From: Aspergillus flavus
Taxonomy: Eukaryota; Ascomycota; Eurotiomycetes; Eurotiales; Aspergillaceae
Reading direction: 5' to 3'
Assembly: GCF_009017415.1 (NCBI RefSeq)
Contig: NC_092404.1
Location: 2,232,001-2,296,000 of the forward strand
Length of the DNA: 64,000 nt
Part shown: positions 9,874-22,182 of the stretch, piece by piece
Position numbering within the stretch: the first letter of the stretch is position 1
Layout of the letters: every line of letters begins with the position of its first letter
Position numbers and translations under genes: made by a program
Notes under the pieces: generated by a model
Seen by the model: only the letters and a program-made list of their open reading frames with translations
What the model was told of the DNA's origin: nothing
Databases searched by the model: none

Positions 9874-11576
9874 ATGGCGCTCCTCATCCACCATCTGCTT
9901 GCCCTCTATCTCACTCTAACTATCTCCATTGCCAGAGCTTACGAAAGTCCTCTCGTCAGTCTCGACTATGGAGTATTCCAGGGTAGATATGACTCGACCT
10001 ATAATCTTTCCTACTTCCGTAAGATTCCATTTGCGGCCCCGCCAACAGGAGAGAATCGCTTTCGTGCTCCTCAGCCTCCCATGAGAATACTGGACGATGT
10101 GTATGATACCGACCAGGATTTTGACATGTGTCCGCAACGTACTGTCAACGGTTCCGAGGATTGCTTGTACCTTGGCCTGTTCTCCCGACCTTGGGATGTC
10201 CGCTCCTCCACAGCTGCGACGAAGCGGCCCGTTTTGGTGGTGTTTTACGGCGGTGGCTTCATTCAAGGGGGTGCCTCCTTTACCTTACCGCCGTCGTCCT
10301 ATCCAGTCCTCAATGCGAGTACCCTGAATGACTATGTAGTCATCTATTCCAACTACCGTGTGAACGCGTTCGGCTTTCTCCCGGGACGAGCGGTCAAGGA
10401 ATCACCCATATCAGATCTCAACCCAGGGCTCCTTGATCAGCAATTCGTTCTGAAGTGGGTTCAGAGGTACATTCATCACTTCGGTGGTGATCCTCACAAC
10501 GTCACCATCTGGGGACAATCCGCCGGAGGAGGCTCAGTAGTCGCCCAGGTGCTAGCCAACGGCCGAGGCAGACAGCCAAAGCTCTTCTCCAAAGCTCTGG
10601 CGAGCTCACCGTTCTGGCCCAAAACCTATGCCTACGATGCCCCCGAAGCAGAGGCGATATATGAACATTTGACCAACCTGACCGGTTGTGCGAATGCCAC
10701 AGAAACCCTCGCCTGTCTCAAAGCAGTCGATGTCCAGACCATACGTGATGCAAACCTAATCATCAGCGAAAGCCAGAAGTATACAACAAGCACATTCACC
10801 TGGGGCCCAGTCATCGACGGCGAGTTCCTCTTCGACACTCTTACCGAAGCTGTGGCAAGCGACTCGCTCCAAACAGAACTCGTCTTCGGGATGTACAACA
10901 CCCACGAAGGCGAGAACTTCGTGCCGCCTGGCTTTCGTTCGCTGAACATGACTAATGGGTTAAATTCTTCTATTCCTAGCTTCCACCAATGGCTGGTAGG
11001 GTTCTTGCCTCGACTGTCTTCTGAGGAAATACGCCTTGTTGAGTCGAAGTATTACCCTCCTGTAGGGAGGTCGGAGACTCTTGATCTTTACAATTCCACG
11101 TATGTGCGTGCAGGCCTCATCTACAGGGATGTTGTTCTCGCTTGTCCAGCGTATTGGATAGCATCGGCTGCCAGAACTGCTGGATATGCGGGTGAATATA
11201 CTATCTCGCCTGCGCAGCATGCAAGTGATACCATCTATGTATGTCTTTCTCAGTCCACAGTATCTGTATATTTTCACTATATGGGTTCTCGCAGAGATTT
11301 TACTGACAGCTATTTTAGTGGAATCAAGTCAACTCAATCCAACAGACGGATGAATTAATATACCAAGGCTACGCCGGTGCCTTTGCCAGTTTCTTTCAGA
11401 CGGGGGATCCTAACGCGCATAAGTTGACTAATTCTTCGCAGCCAGGGGTGCCGATGCTCCAGAGTACTGGCGATGAATTCGTTGTAACTGACACTGGATT
11501 CGAAACTGCAGAGCTGGTGCTGTTGAAGGAGAGGTGCGACTTTTGGAAGTCAATTGGAGAAAGGGTCCCGGTATAG
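9874..11576 (+). CDS. Secreted type-B carboxylesterase (alpha/beta hydrolase)
   Basis: Carboxylesterase/lipase of the cholinesterase-like family; its natural ester is unknown. Exons 9874-11238 and 11319-11576 give 540 residues. A hydrophobic signal peptide (MALLIHHLLALYLTLTISIARA) indicates secretion, supported by several Asn-x-Ser/Thr sites. Family landmarks: FRKIPFAAPPTGENRF near the N-terminus, SEDCLYL, the oxyanion-hole segment VFYGGGFIQGG, nucleophile elbow GQSAGGGS, the acid in YNTHEGENF, and the probable catalytic His in PAQHASDTIYW, which is split close to the intron. The C-terminal exon ends CDFWKSIGERVPV, typical of the family. The enzyme looks intact. Neighbours do not suggest a pathway. 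Confidence 0.85.
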
Positions 11577-11803
11577 TTAGCTTCTGTATATTTATGTGAA
11601 ATCAAGAGGCACAGCCTCAATGGCTATCAGTAGAAAAGAGCGTGAGTGAATTTCGTGTCTATACTATATCTATTGTACAATATTATACATTTCATGCTTG
11701 AAGCCGTGCTGTACAAATATTTACTGTCCATATTTCCGTATTGTCGCCATGTCCTAACGCCGGTCCTTGTACGTTGAAATTGATTGTGTCCGTTCGACGC
11801 CCC

Positions 11804-13708
11804 TCAGATCAATGCTTGTCCTCTAAACATACCTTCACGGACTTCCTTCACAACATCCTTACGGTCCTTCTTTCCAACCAGCACGATACCGCGACCACGC
11901 TTGTTCATCCGACCGAGACGTCCCAGACGGTGGATGAAATCGATCGTCGTGTGCGGGACGTGGTATAGAATGACAGTCTTAACGGGGAGGGTGTCAATGC
12001 CTCGGGATGCTAAATCGGTGGTAACGAGCACCTTGGTGTTAGCCAATCGGCGAACATTCTCGGGTTTGTTGTGGTTCTCGGGCAGTTCAAAGGGAATGGC
12101 ATCCTCTTGACGCCTCTTTTTCTGGGCTAACATGATTTCTTCTGGGCTGGGCGGAGGTGCCGACTCGGTAAACTCGGCGAGGATCTCTTCTTGCTTCCGG
12201 GCGCTGGAGTCCCGAGAAAGCGACTGGGCGTCAATTCCCTTTGACCTTAAAAATTGGGCCACTTCATCGGCTTCCTCGCGCTCATTGACGAACACAAGGA
12301 TCTTCTTGATATTCGGTCCAACATAAGAAGCAAACGGCTCCGAGGGCTCCGAATCGCCAGCTTTCCCAATCGACCAGATCACGTCAGCGCAGGCCAAGTT
12401 TCGATTTCCTCGGTAGGGCTCTTTCTGGATGTCCACCACTCCTAGTTGTACTCGACGTGGGATTGCATGCAGGTTGGGTGTAGTAAGTCTTTTGATGTCT
12501 GGGTAGCGCTTGCGTAGCAAATTATCGAGACTTCGGGGAATCGTAGCCGAGCACAGAATAAGCTTGCGGAGCGACGGTGCTACCTTACTGATAATTTCGG
12601 TAGTTGTTGGCAGGAAAGATCGGTCCATAAGCGAGTCGGCCTCATCGAGAACCAAGTGGCTGACCCGGCTCAGCACGTAAGGTTCCGTTTTGGCGATCGA
12701 TGCAAGCAAATGAGGAGTAGAAACGAGGATGTCAATACCGTCCGGGTTAAACAGGGTACTCTTAATCCGGCGAGGAGTCAAGTTGGACGAAATCATCCCA
12801 GATCGATATTTAACTGTGTGAGCAAGCGCCTTAACCTTGACACCTACTTGTGCAACCAACTCTGACGTTGGCACCAGAATAATCACTCTCGGTCTTCCGG
12901 CATTGGACAGTGGCGGCTCCTCAGGCTCAAGATCAAAAGCCCGGTTTTTCAGCCTCTCCTCTTTCTCTTTTGCCTTTCGCTCCTCCTCTTTCCTCTCGTT
13001 CTCCTTATCCTCAACTTCTAGCCGCTTAACAGCGTCAACCAAAGGGAGCAAGTATGCCAATGTCTTTCCAGAGCCCGTCTCGGCTGCCAGAAGGTACTGA
13101 TCGTACTGAGGATCTCCATCCTCAAGTTTAGTTCCTCGCTTTCCATCCGGTGAATCTTCCATGAGCTTGGGAATTGCGAGACGTTGAATAGGAGTGGGGG
13201 TGACATCGACCAGACCGGGAAGAGCTTGAGAGAAGATTGAGTGGCGAACAACAGGTAGGAGCGGAAAGTGATCAAAGCTGGTAATGTCGGCAATCTTAGA
13301 CTTGACCGCAGTCCTACGGCCATAAGGGACAGGAGCAAGTGTGGTCTGCATCTTTAGAGCTTTGTACAAGGGGCTGTCGCTTTTCCGAGGTGTATCCGCT
13401 GCCTTCTCTCCCGAGCGTCTCAAGGCCGCTTGAGACCGTGACCTTGGCTCACCTCGAATGTGAGCTTCGGTCTGGTTCATTCCTGACCATGGTCCGAACT
13501 TAGCTTTGCCCGAGCGTTTCTGGTTGATCGATGATTTGGCGACATCCGGGGACAAGGCCATGCGAGCGACTTTCCGACGGAGTCGAGCTGTGGCCATAGA
13601 GCGCGCGACCTGCGATACGCTCGAAGGGAGGAGAGTAGGGGCCCCACTCCGGCAGAGCAAACATACTGGAGGACGAACCGCCAGGGACATCCTGCCTAAC
13701 CGATTCAT
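11804..13708 (-). CDS. mrh4: Mitochondrial DEAD-box RNA helicase MRH4
   Basis: ATP-dependent RNA helicase needed for mitochondrial large-ribosomal-subunit assembly in yeast. Intron-free, 634 residues from the ATG at 13708; an in-frame upstream Met at 13801 is less likely because the downstream start begins an Arg-rich, acid-free presequence (MNRLGRMSLAVRPPVCLLCR). Helicase motifs in order: TPIQRLAIP (Q motif), AETGSGKT (I), VPTSELVAQ (Ia), LVLDEADSLMD (II), CSAT (III), ILVFVNEREEADEV (IV), TTDLASRGID (V) and HRLGRLGR (VI). A Lys/Glu-rich insertion between motifs I and Ia and the SPLYKALKMQTTLAPVPYG block before the Q motif fit fungal MRH4. Divergent from bud4. Confidence 0.9.
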   Translation of the reverse strand: MNRLGRMSLAVRPPVCLLCRSGAPTLLPSSVSQVARSMATARLRRKVARMALSPDVAKSSINQKRSGKAKFGPWSGMNQTEAHIRGEPRSRSQAALRRSGEKAADTPRKSDSPLYKALKMQTTLAPVPYGRRTAVKSKIADITSFDHFPLLPVVRHSIFSQALPGLVDVTPTPIQRLAIPKLMEDSPDGKRGTKLEDGDPQYDQYLLAAETGSGKTLAYLLPLVDAVKRLEVEDKENERKEEERKAKEKEERLKNRAFDLEPEEPPLSNAGRPRVIILVPTSELVAQVGVKVKALAHTVKYRSGMISSNLTPRRIKSTLFNPDGIDILVSTPHLLASIAKTEPYVLSRVSHLVLDEADSLMDRSFLPTTTEIISKVAPSLRKLILCSATIPRSLDNLLRKRYPDIKRLTTPNLHAIPRRVQLGVVDIQKEPYRGNRNLACADVIWSIGKAGDSEPSEPFASYVGPNIKKILVFVNEREEADEVAQFLRSKGIDAQSLSRDSSARKQEEILAEFTESAPPPSPEEIMLAQKKRRQEDAIPFELPENHNKPENVRRLANTKVLVTTDLASRGIDTLPVKTVILYHVPHTTIDFIHRLGRLGRMNKRGRGIVLVGKKDRKDVVKEVREGMFRGQALI

Positions 13709-14573
13709 GGTGGTGAGATGTTGCGAAGAAGACGGATGATGAAATCTCCTTACCCGCTTCCAAGAAAATTCCTTGGATAAGAAAATCAAGGCAGAAAGCA
13801 CGGGGCACCTGGCGATCCCGCACTAGTCCCAGGTAGGCCTAGAGCGATCGGAGCCGCAACCAGGGCCCCAGGCGTCAAGGCCACCAATGCGCTCAGGCGG
13901 CGAGGCCGAAACAAGTGTTGCTATGGAGACTCCCGCCAGCAAATGTCAACATGGAACCTCGACCTCCACCATCGCCATCCAAGTCCCGATGTCTTACTAC
14001 TTAACAAAGTCTATTTACCTCTTCATCCTCCGATCTCATTTACTTCCCTTCCGTGGTTCGGTGGTGGATGGTGTATTTTGGTTTCCCCCCCTTGTATTTA
14101 CATTTCTTTTGTTGACCTATCTCATCCCCATCGGACGTCGTTCTATATCCCTTCGTTATCGCATTACTATCCCTCCATTACACGGAACAAAGGGACTTCA
14201 ACATTAACGAATCGGCAATTATTCTGAACGTGCTACTTTTTTTTTTTTTGTATACTTCCCTCCCCCTTGTGACGCATTCTTGCAGGCCTGTTACGAATTT
14301 TACGAACAAATCAAGCGCTTCCCAATTCAATTTCAATTGACTTCGTTCTTGAATTTCAAAGCGACTTTTCTTATCGGCCTCTGTTGTTGTTGTTTATCAG
14401 AATCAGGTAAGGCGCGTCATTCCAGCAGCAAGGGACGTCAACGTCGGGGAATCTTAAGTTTCATCCATGCTATGTGATGAGGAAACAAGCGACACTGACA
14501 TCTTCACCCCAGCGCTTTTTCCTCCTCACTTGTCTTGGTCTGCATCACAACAGAACAAAAATTCCCCGTGAAG
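13709..14573. promoter_or_regulatory. Divergent promoter region, MRH4/bud4
   Basis: 865 bases between opposed starts. A 13-T run lies at 14237-14249 and long pyrimidine-rich stretches lie on the bud4 side. A plausible 5'-UTR intron of bud4 spans 14407-14512: donor GTAAGG, branch-like CACTGACA, acceptor CCCCAG. The open frames at 13887-14227 read as Ser/Pro/His-rich noise. Confidence 0.45.
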
Positions 14574-17500
14574 ATGGGTAGTGGTACTGGCCAACGCCCA
14601 CTTTCGGAAGTGAGTCCTATGGCTCAACGACGAAACTCGCCTGTCTGGAACCAAAATACAAAAGTATGTGTTTACTACTCCGTGTAACATGTTTACTGCG
14701 CTGACGATAGTCGCGCAGATGATGAGGAACAGTACCGACGCTTACGATGTCAAATCGTCCCCGCGTCTCTTTTGGCAAGGACGAGAATCTGGATCTCCAT
14801 TCCCCAAAAGCCAAGAAAACCAGGTTCCTTATGACCCCGAGTCTCCATTTTCCAGCTCAAAACGACCATCTATCGAAAACTTAAAGCGGCAATCGCGCGT
14901 CAGGAACAGCAACATGCTCCGCGACTATAACCAGGAGTACGACCCAACAAATGTCTATGTACCGCAAAGGCCCTTAGCTACAAGCCGGTCGCCGCAGAAG
15001 GAAGCGCAAAGCACGCAAACATCGCAAATGTCGAACAGGCAAGAGGCTGGCCCAATAGGCCCAAGACCGCCATCACCAAGCAAGGAACAGGCACCTCCAG
15101 CCAAGTCGTCCTTATCCCGCGCAAGCCGTTTTGGCGTTAAGGACATGGGCTTTGACCCAGAGACCGAAATCTGGTCTGATGCGGAGAACCGACATGCTAA
15201 AAGCGTCACCTTCGATGCCGCTCCCCCTCAGGTCAACGAGTATGAAATGACAACACCTGACCCGTCTTCAATCGCCTCTGATTCTCGCGAAGGCAGTTAT
15301 GAGTCTGATGAGGACGAGTTTCCGGACATCAGTTTCGACCGTGACTCACTAACAGACCGCGAGGATAGCTTTGATGCGTCGCTCGAGGACCTCGAGAAGA
15401 CCCCGGTCGTACTGCCAGAGGATTGGCGTTACATGAGTCCATCCAGCGCAAACGACGATTTGGTTAAAGAGGACGAAGACCCCTTCACTGAGGACGAGGA
15501 GAATCACAATCCAGATCCCCGGCCTTCGTCTCGACAAGAGACATCTGAGAAACACGCTCCCGTTGAATCGCTGGACTCCAATGGCGAGCCTCGCCCCCTT
15601 CCTCCTCTCCCAGGGCGTACATCTTTCCCGCCACATCCTTCATCCCCCAGTAAGCTGGCTTCAGCATTTGAACTCGGAAGTGGTAGCCAGCGGGTTCTGC
15701 CATCCCCTCCAGGACCAGCTTCCTACAGCAAGTCAGATATTACCGAATTTGGTCATTCCTCGATGTCGCTGGAGGACAGGCTGCGCTTGATGAAGATACA
15801 AGAGGACGGACAGGAGGATGCTAAACCAGAACATCAAGATATTGAGCCGCAGTCGAAGCATGATGATGGAAATCAAGGCGAGACCGAGACTCACTCCAAT
15901 CAACCGAAGCAACATGACTCTGAGTCTACAGATGAAACTCCTGGAGCTGCCCCAGAGGTCTTTTCACCACCACATATTTCCAGGGATTCCATCCTGCGTG
16001 ACCTCCGAAGGAGCGAAAGCTTCATGGATGACTCATTCGACGAGTCTTCCCAGATCCCTTCCAGCCCTCATTCTTATATGAATTACGACCCAGATGTTCC
16101 GATCCCGTCACTTGAAAATGATGATATGCTTGACGATGACGATTACGATGACACCAATAGCGTGGTGATCAAACAAGAAGAAGACCATGACAACGATCTT
16201 TACGACATCCCCGATTATTATGAAACAATCCCGTCGAAGGATTCCTCTTTCAAGAGCTTGAAGGATAAGCTGACCAGCGATGAGGAGAGCCGCTATTCGA
16301 GCCAGCAGATGGAAGATGACTTAACAGAGAAAGGTAGCGCTCGGAATTCTGACGCAGGACAGGCGACGCCCGTGGCTACAGACCAGGATGACAAGGCTTC
16401 CAGCGAACAGACACCCCAGGAGACCCAAGCGGAGCCCGCACCTGGTTCCAAAATGTCAACCATCAAAGAGGCCTTGCAACGCCCAATAACCCCCGAGGAT
16501 GACGGTCAAATATCGGAGCCCTCGACACCAGATTCCGTGATTCGTCATCCAGTCGACGATGATAGCGACACAGGAGTTCCATCGGTAGAAAGTGTTCCTG
16601 ATCCAATTGCGACAGTCAAAGCCCCCGGAACTGGTCTTAAAACACGGCCGTCATTGACCCCAGCTGATCTAGAATCCATGGCTGCCACTCGCCGTAGAAT
16701 AAGCGGACAACATCCCCCACCCATGCCCGGGCTCAGCAAGCAGCCATCAAACGAATCTGAGCATTCCGCCCCCGAGGATACCACACCGTCCCAGCCTGCG
16801 AAGGAAGTTTCCCAACGACAAAGCAGTCTCGTGAAGCTGGACATCCCGTTCAGCATCCAGGAAGAAAGCCTCGGCTTTGGTTTGGACAAAGAGTTCGACC
16901 GCGTCATTGAAAACCAAAAGGTTGCGTTTGAGTTATCCCTTTCCCAACTGTATTCTCGTGCTGGGCCCAATAGACACATGCAGGAGTCCCTTGGCAATAA
17001 TATGGAGCCAATTGCTAACGAACAAATCCCTAAACAGAGAGGCTACCTCATGAGACATAACACAAAAGTTATCATTGCAAGCAGCCGCAATGAAGACGAG
17101 CCTGCCACTGCTCCTGGAGCTGCCCCGACAGAATCTAGGGGAACAAAGTCGGCTATACCCACACCCCGAAAAGCCAGCCAGCAAACCTGGACCACTGTGC
17201 CTTGGAACGGACAAACCCGCCGTGCAAGCATTAGGCAAGCTAGCGGAATCCGCAAGAAGCCTGTCCCTGGACCTGTGCCCCCTCTTCCAGGTCAACAGAG
17301 CAATGTTCAAGAAAACCCTGCGACAATCGAAGAAAACGAGCCCGCTTTGAATGGCGCCTTGGATGAAGGAGAAGAGCGGGGTCGTCTATTCGTCAAAGTC
17401 GTTGGGATGAAGTACCTAGACTTGCCGCTGCCCCGAGGTAAGTTCCTGATGCCACTATGTGCATGAGCGACATCATCTAATCAGAATGTAGGCGAGAGAT

Positions 17501-18854
17501 CGTACTTCTCCCTGACACTTGACAATGGCCTTCACTGTGTTACTACGGCTTGGTTGGAACTCGGAAAGACAGCCCCAGTCGGGCAGGAATTCGAACTCAT
17601 TGTGCAAAACGACCTAGAGTTTCAGTTGACTCTACAGATGAAGGTCGATGATGAAAAATTCAGAGTCCAAGAGCCTCCTCCGACAGCATCGCCCACGAGA
17701 CAGAAGACATCTACTTTCAGTAGGGTGTTTGCTTCCCCTCGCAAGCGCAAGGAATTGGATATGAAGCACCAACTGGCTTCCCAACAGCAGAAGAAAACTG
17801 ATGTTAACGCAGGTGTCTGGGAACGCCTCAGGACTCTTATTGCTAGGGACGGTAGTTTCGCTCGTGCGTATGTAGCACTGAGCGACCATGAGAAACATGC
17901 TTTTGGCCGCCCTTACACAGTCGATGTGGCCTGCTTCAATGAATGGGCCGTTGAAGACCAGCCAAGCAGTGTTAAGAGCAAGAAGAGCACTTCCAGCGCT
18001 ACTTCCCAACGGCGGCCTCCTTACAAGATTGGCAAGCTAGAGCTGCAGCTGTTGTTTGTCCCAAAACCAAAAGGTGCGAAGGATGAGGATATGCCGAAGA
18101 GCATGAACGCTTGCATTCGGGAAATGCGTGAAGCGGAGAGTGTTTCATCCCGTAGCTGGGAAGGATTCTTGTCTCAACAGGGAGGCGACTGCCCTGTAAG
18201 TTTTCACTTGGCTCATATTCCCTATGAATCGGCTCACTGACTTCTCGTTGGCAGTTCTGGCGTCGCCGCTTCTTCAAGCTTCAAGGCTCCAAATTGACCG
18301 CGTACCATGAGACGACCCGACAACCTCGTGCGACAATCAACCTCTCAAAGGCTGTCAAGCTTATCGATGACAGATCATCCCTGATGCAGAAGGAGACCAC
18401 GACCAAGGGTGGTGGACGTCGCAAGTCTGCCTTTGCCGAAGAGGAGGAGGGCTACATGTTTGTGGAAGAAGGATTCCGTATCCGCTTTGGCAACGGCGAA
18501 GTGATCGACTTCTATGCGGATAGTGCTGCCGACAAGGAAGGCTGGATGAAGGTTTTGGCCGACGCTGTGGGCAAAGGCTCTTCGGGAAGCAGTCAAGTTA
18601 AGCAGTGGACCGAGCTCGTGCTCAAGCGTGAGCGTAGTGTTAAGTCGGGACGGGAAATGACTGATCGGCGCCTCGATGGGCCTCTTCCTCCCCCACCCGT
18701 CAAAAAAGATAAAGATATTGCGCCTCCACCGACATCCACGGCACCGGCGCCGGCAGCCGCACCGCCACGGGCTAAACATCGCTACACCCAGTCTCAACCC
18801 GAGGTTCGCAGTGCGGACTCTCGACGCCAGAAAGCCCGCTCCTTGATATTCTAA
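14574..18854 (+). CDS. bud4: Bud4-like septation/polarity scaffold with PH domain
   Basis: Large cortical scaffold; Bud4 proteins act with septins and Rho signalling in axial bud-site choice in yeast and in septum formation in moulds. Predicted exons are 14574-14663, 14719-17437, 17492-18195 and 18255-18854, giving 1370 residues. The first ~850 residues are disordered, acidic and Ser/Pro-rich, with proline clusters (PRPLPPLPGR) and many potential phosphosites. From about residue 930 a folded region begins (GRLFVKVVGMKYLDLPLPRG, then SYFSLTLDNGLHCVTTAWLEL), an anillin/C2-like block. A PH domain follows the last intron (CPFWRRRFFKLQGSKLTAYH ... DFYADSAADKEGWMKVLADA). The tail is Pro/Ala-rich. 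Phases agree at all junctions. Confidence 0.88.
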
Positions 18855-19680
18855 CCACGCCAAGAGGTTGGGTTGGCTACTTACTTTACATCTTTTTCTT
18901 CTTTGATTCTTCTGTGTTTCAAATTTGTCATATTGGCCTTGTCTTCTCATTCTTCTATCGTGCATCCCTGATTTGTCTGCTTTTTCTTTTGTCCTTTCTT
19001 CTTTCTTTCCACTTCTCTTTCTCTGCGGTGTTGGTGTACTTGACTTTCCTTTGTGTTTCCTTCTGTTCAAAGTCCAATTTTCACCAGCACCGAGCGTCGT
19101 GTTGCACTCTGTCGTACATTAATGATACATAGCGCCTTTCTCTTCCTCCGTCAATAATTGAGTTTGTTTTTTCTTTTTTCCATGGTCGACCTTGTACCTG
19201 AGGGATGTGCAGTCTACCTCTGGCTTGGTGAACATATAATCGTAACTATGTAGCACACTGTCATGTAGAATCGTTTGCGAATGATCGTCACATATAATAT
19301 CCTGCGAACATGCGTATGAAGGTAGAAGTTCCAAGGCCCCACTCGAGAAATACTTTTATGGCCCAAATTGCTCACTTCGGCGCTTAACGCCCATGATGAG
19401 CTCGAGTCTATCGAACATTAGCTATGTTATTCAGTTCATTCTTACGGTGGGTGCTATTGATAACGAAGTATGTCATAAGCTGATTGAAATAACTACTCCT
19501 AGGATACAAGGTAGTCACCAATCATGCGAAGATATAACCCAACTATATATATTTACAACCCTGTAGATTCCCACTTTGCAACTTTATGAAAAACAATTAA
19601 TGTTACCTTGGGAGAGCTCCGATGCATGTGTATGGAAAAGACAAGTTCTTTTATTACTATATACATATATAGATGATATT
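18855..19680. other. Convergent 3' region, bud4/pus1
   Basis: About 825 bases between two converging stop codons. T/C-rich after bud4, AT-rich towards pus1. No gene, RNA or repeat seen. Confidence 0.5.
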
Positions 19681-21544
19681 TTAACCGCCCTCTTCTCCAT
19701 TGTTGGGCAAATTGCCCTCATCTTCGGATTCTTCCTCGATCTCTGCTAGGGCTTCTCTCTGAGACTTTCGGCCCTTCTGAGCGTCTTCGGTAGCAGCCGA
19801 AGGTTGAGTCGCAGGTTTTGCGGCTGGAATACCACCGGATGTAACGTATAGGAATTCTTCTTGGGGGAAGTGATCGATATGGTTGAAAAATGAAGCGAAA
19901 CTTTTTTTTTTGGTTAGTTGAATCGTTTCAATACACGAGTTAAGGTATAGCTGAGAACTTACGCGTTAGTCTCCTCTTCTTCACGGAAGATTCGGTCATA
20001 TATCTCTCTTTGCTTGAACTCGTTCATTTCCGTGGCATACACCTCGAAGTTAATGGGCTTCTTTCCGAGTTCTTCTGCCTTTTTGCTGTATCCATTGAAG
20101 ATGGGGCGTTCCAGCAAAAGGCCTAGACCGGGTGCCTTGGGAATTGGGATCTTGGTCGGTCCATATGAATCGACGATCCGCTTGGGATCGCAGCCGCAGC
20201 GTACTATAAGGGTGGCCATGGCCACCATTTTACGAATCTGGTGCATCATGAAACTTTGTCCGTGGACTTTCAGACTGAGCCACTCGGTACCATTGATAAT
20301 AATCGGGTTAGGGTCGACTTTGAAGGATTTGATGTGGCGTTTTGCAGAGGGGTCCTTGTACAATTTCTGGATGGTGTAATTGTAGAAGTTCTTAGTTCCA
20401 AGGTACTTATCCAGCGCCTCTTGCAAACGGGCAACGCGCGCGGGAGGAATACGGTAAGATCGCTTTGCGGTATTGTATGCAGCCTTCACAGCCTTGACTG
20501 CGTCAATGATCTTCCGTCTGTGAGCTAGCTCGGCTTCGGTGAGTTCGGGCTTTGTGGCGGCATCTGCTCCTCCCTCTGTGGCTTGAGATTGTTCCTCGGT
20601 TCCGAATGATTCATCTTCGGGCTTCTCATGGTAGATTGCATTCTTGACGACCTCGCGGATATCCTCGTCCAAGGTGTCGAGAACGGGTTGGATATACTTC
20701 GCATCGGCCTCCTCCCAGTAATTAGCGACCTCTGCCTGTCGGGCCTTGTGAGCCTCCAAATCACCCTCCTTCTCGGCAATCTCTATGATCTTTTTGCCTA
20801 AGAAAGTGCTGGGATGTGGTGGCAAAAAACAGTAGCTAGGCATCAGATATTCATAGATACGAGAGTCGCACATCTGGTAGCTGCTGAAGGACTTGCTCGC
20901 GACCAGAATACCCCAAACGCGGATCTGCGGGCTAAGGTGTGCGTTGATTTTCTGAACAATATCCTCATCCTCCACAATCAACTTCAAGGACACGACATTA
21001 CCAGCCGCATGGACTCCTTTATCTGTACGGGCGCATCGAACCAGCGACGACTTCTTCGGGTCTGCTGCGTTAGCCTTGGAGATAGCCCCGGCCGCTACAA
21101 ACGCTGCGAAGAGATCACCCTCGATAGTCTTCTCAGTTGCGCTCCTGTAGACGATTAGCACTCGTCTAGGTTAGACAGGATGTAACACTTGTCCGTACAA
21201 TTGCATTCCCTTGTAGCCCGTTCCAGAGTATCCCAGCAGTACAGCCACCTTCTTCTTCGGCCGTCTCTGTTCATTCTCGATGTCTTCCTGGGAGAAATGC
21301 GTGGCGTATATTGGAGCTTTGACTTCCTCTCCCTTTTCAAGCTTCTGTCGTTTGGCCTCATTCTCTTTATCTAATCGTCCTCTCTTATCTGACGTTTGCC
21401 GGCTTGCTTGGTTAGCCGGTGACTGTCGGATTTGTATCCCAGAACCCGCGAGACATACCTCCACTCTGCCCTTCCCAGATCCCCCTTCTTACGCTTGCGA
21501 TCAGCTTCTTCGGATCCGCTAGCTCTTCCTTCGTTATTGTCCAT
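19681..21544 (-). CDS. pus1: tRNA pseudouridine synthase PUS1 (TruA family)
   Basis: Isomerises uridine to pseudouridine in tRNA and some other RNAs. Predicted exons (minus) are 21459-21544, 21199-21402, 19963-21144 and 19681-19900, giving 563 residues. TruA features: KKKVAVLLGYSGTGYKGMQL, the catalytic-Asp motif RCARTDKGVHAAGNVVSLK, HLSPQIRVWG, DSRIYEYLMPSYCF, FYNYT, and the C-terminal VHGQSFMMHQIRKMVAMA. Fungal Pus1 carries a charged insertion in the middle, present here. The tail is Glu-rich and disordered. The chosen start (MDNNEGRASG, Kozak-like accATGG) gives a Lys/Arg-rich nuclear-type N-terminus. The acceptor of intron 1 is uncertain: this frame needs an AAG acceptor, while the nearer CAG acceptor joins a different upstream frame that resembles a mitochondrial presequence (see findings). 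Confidence 0.88.
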
Positions 21545-22182
21545 GGTTCCAGTGATCTCCGTAAGTTAGATAGCGGCGTATAAGACGTGAAATGCCTCTG
21601 CGAGTTGACAGGCGAAAAAGATCGACAAAGAAAGCCTGCCAAATATTGACGCGCGGAGACGTAGCTACGCATGAAGAAGCGGGTCTCGAGGGGAAAAGCT
21701 TGCGTCGTCGACACTTGAAATCGTGCCTTTTCCCTGGGCCTGCGATTGAATTTCCGTATGTTCTAGCCGCAGTGGGATTAGTGCGTATGTGCTCTCCCGC
21801 TAGGCCTGACTAGGGTAGCTCGTATCAGGGCCTCAGGCAAGAATGGATGCCGCGGGCAGTTCATCCGGTGTAGCGCCGGTGCTCGTCCTTACTTCCCTTT
21901 AACCCTATTGTTTCTTTTCTTATTTACTCTAGTGTTCTCAGCTATAGCGTCGCGGGCTGTTATATTGTCCCGTGGGAGCTTCTATTCATAATATCTCCCC
22001 AGGTTTCCTCGCTCAACCTTTGACATCCGGAGTGAAAAAAAGCCATGCTACTCGTTTTGCGCTGACCTTAGTACGGGATATCGAGAACCTTTGCGCTCAG
22101 CAGCCCCAACATCGCCTCATTAATCCAAAGTCAAAGTCAAGCCTCACTTTCCTTTTCTATCAGGGCGTTTCTAGAAATCAAC
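21545..22182. promoter_or_regulatory. Divergent promoter region, pus1/tfa1
   Basis: 638 bases between opposed starts. Bases 21545-21672 also carry a minus-strand frame that may encode an alternative PUS1 N-terminus. The TFIIE side contains pyrimidine-rich leader sequence. No other element supported. Confidence 0.45.

Noticed and set aside
9507..9986. 159-residue ORF overlapping the esterase start
   Set aside because: Out of frame with a clear signal peptide and esterase domain; no protein character of its own.
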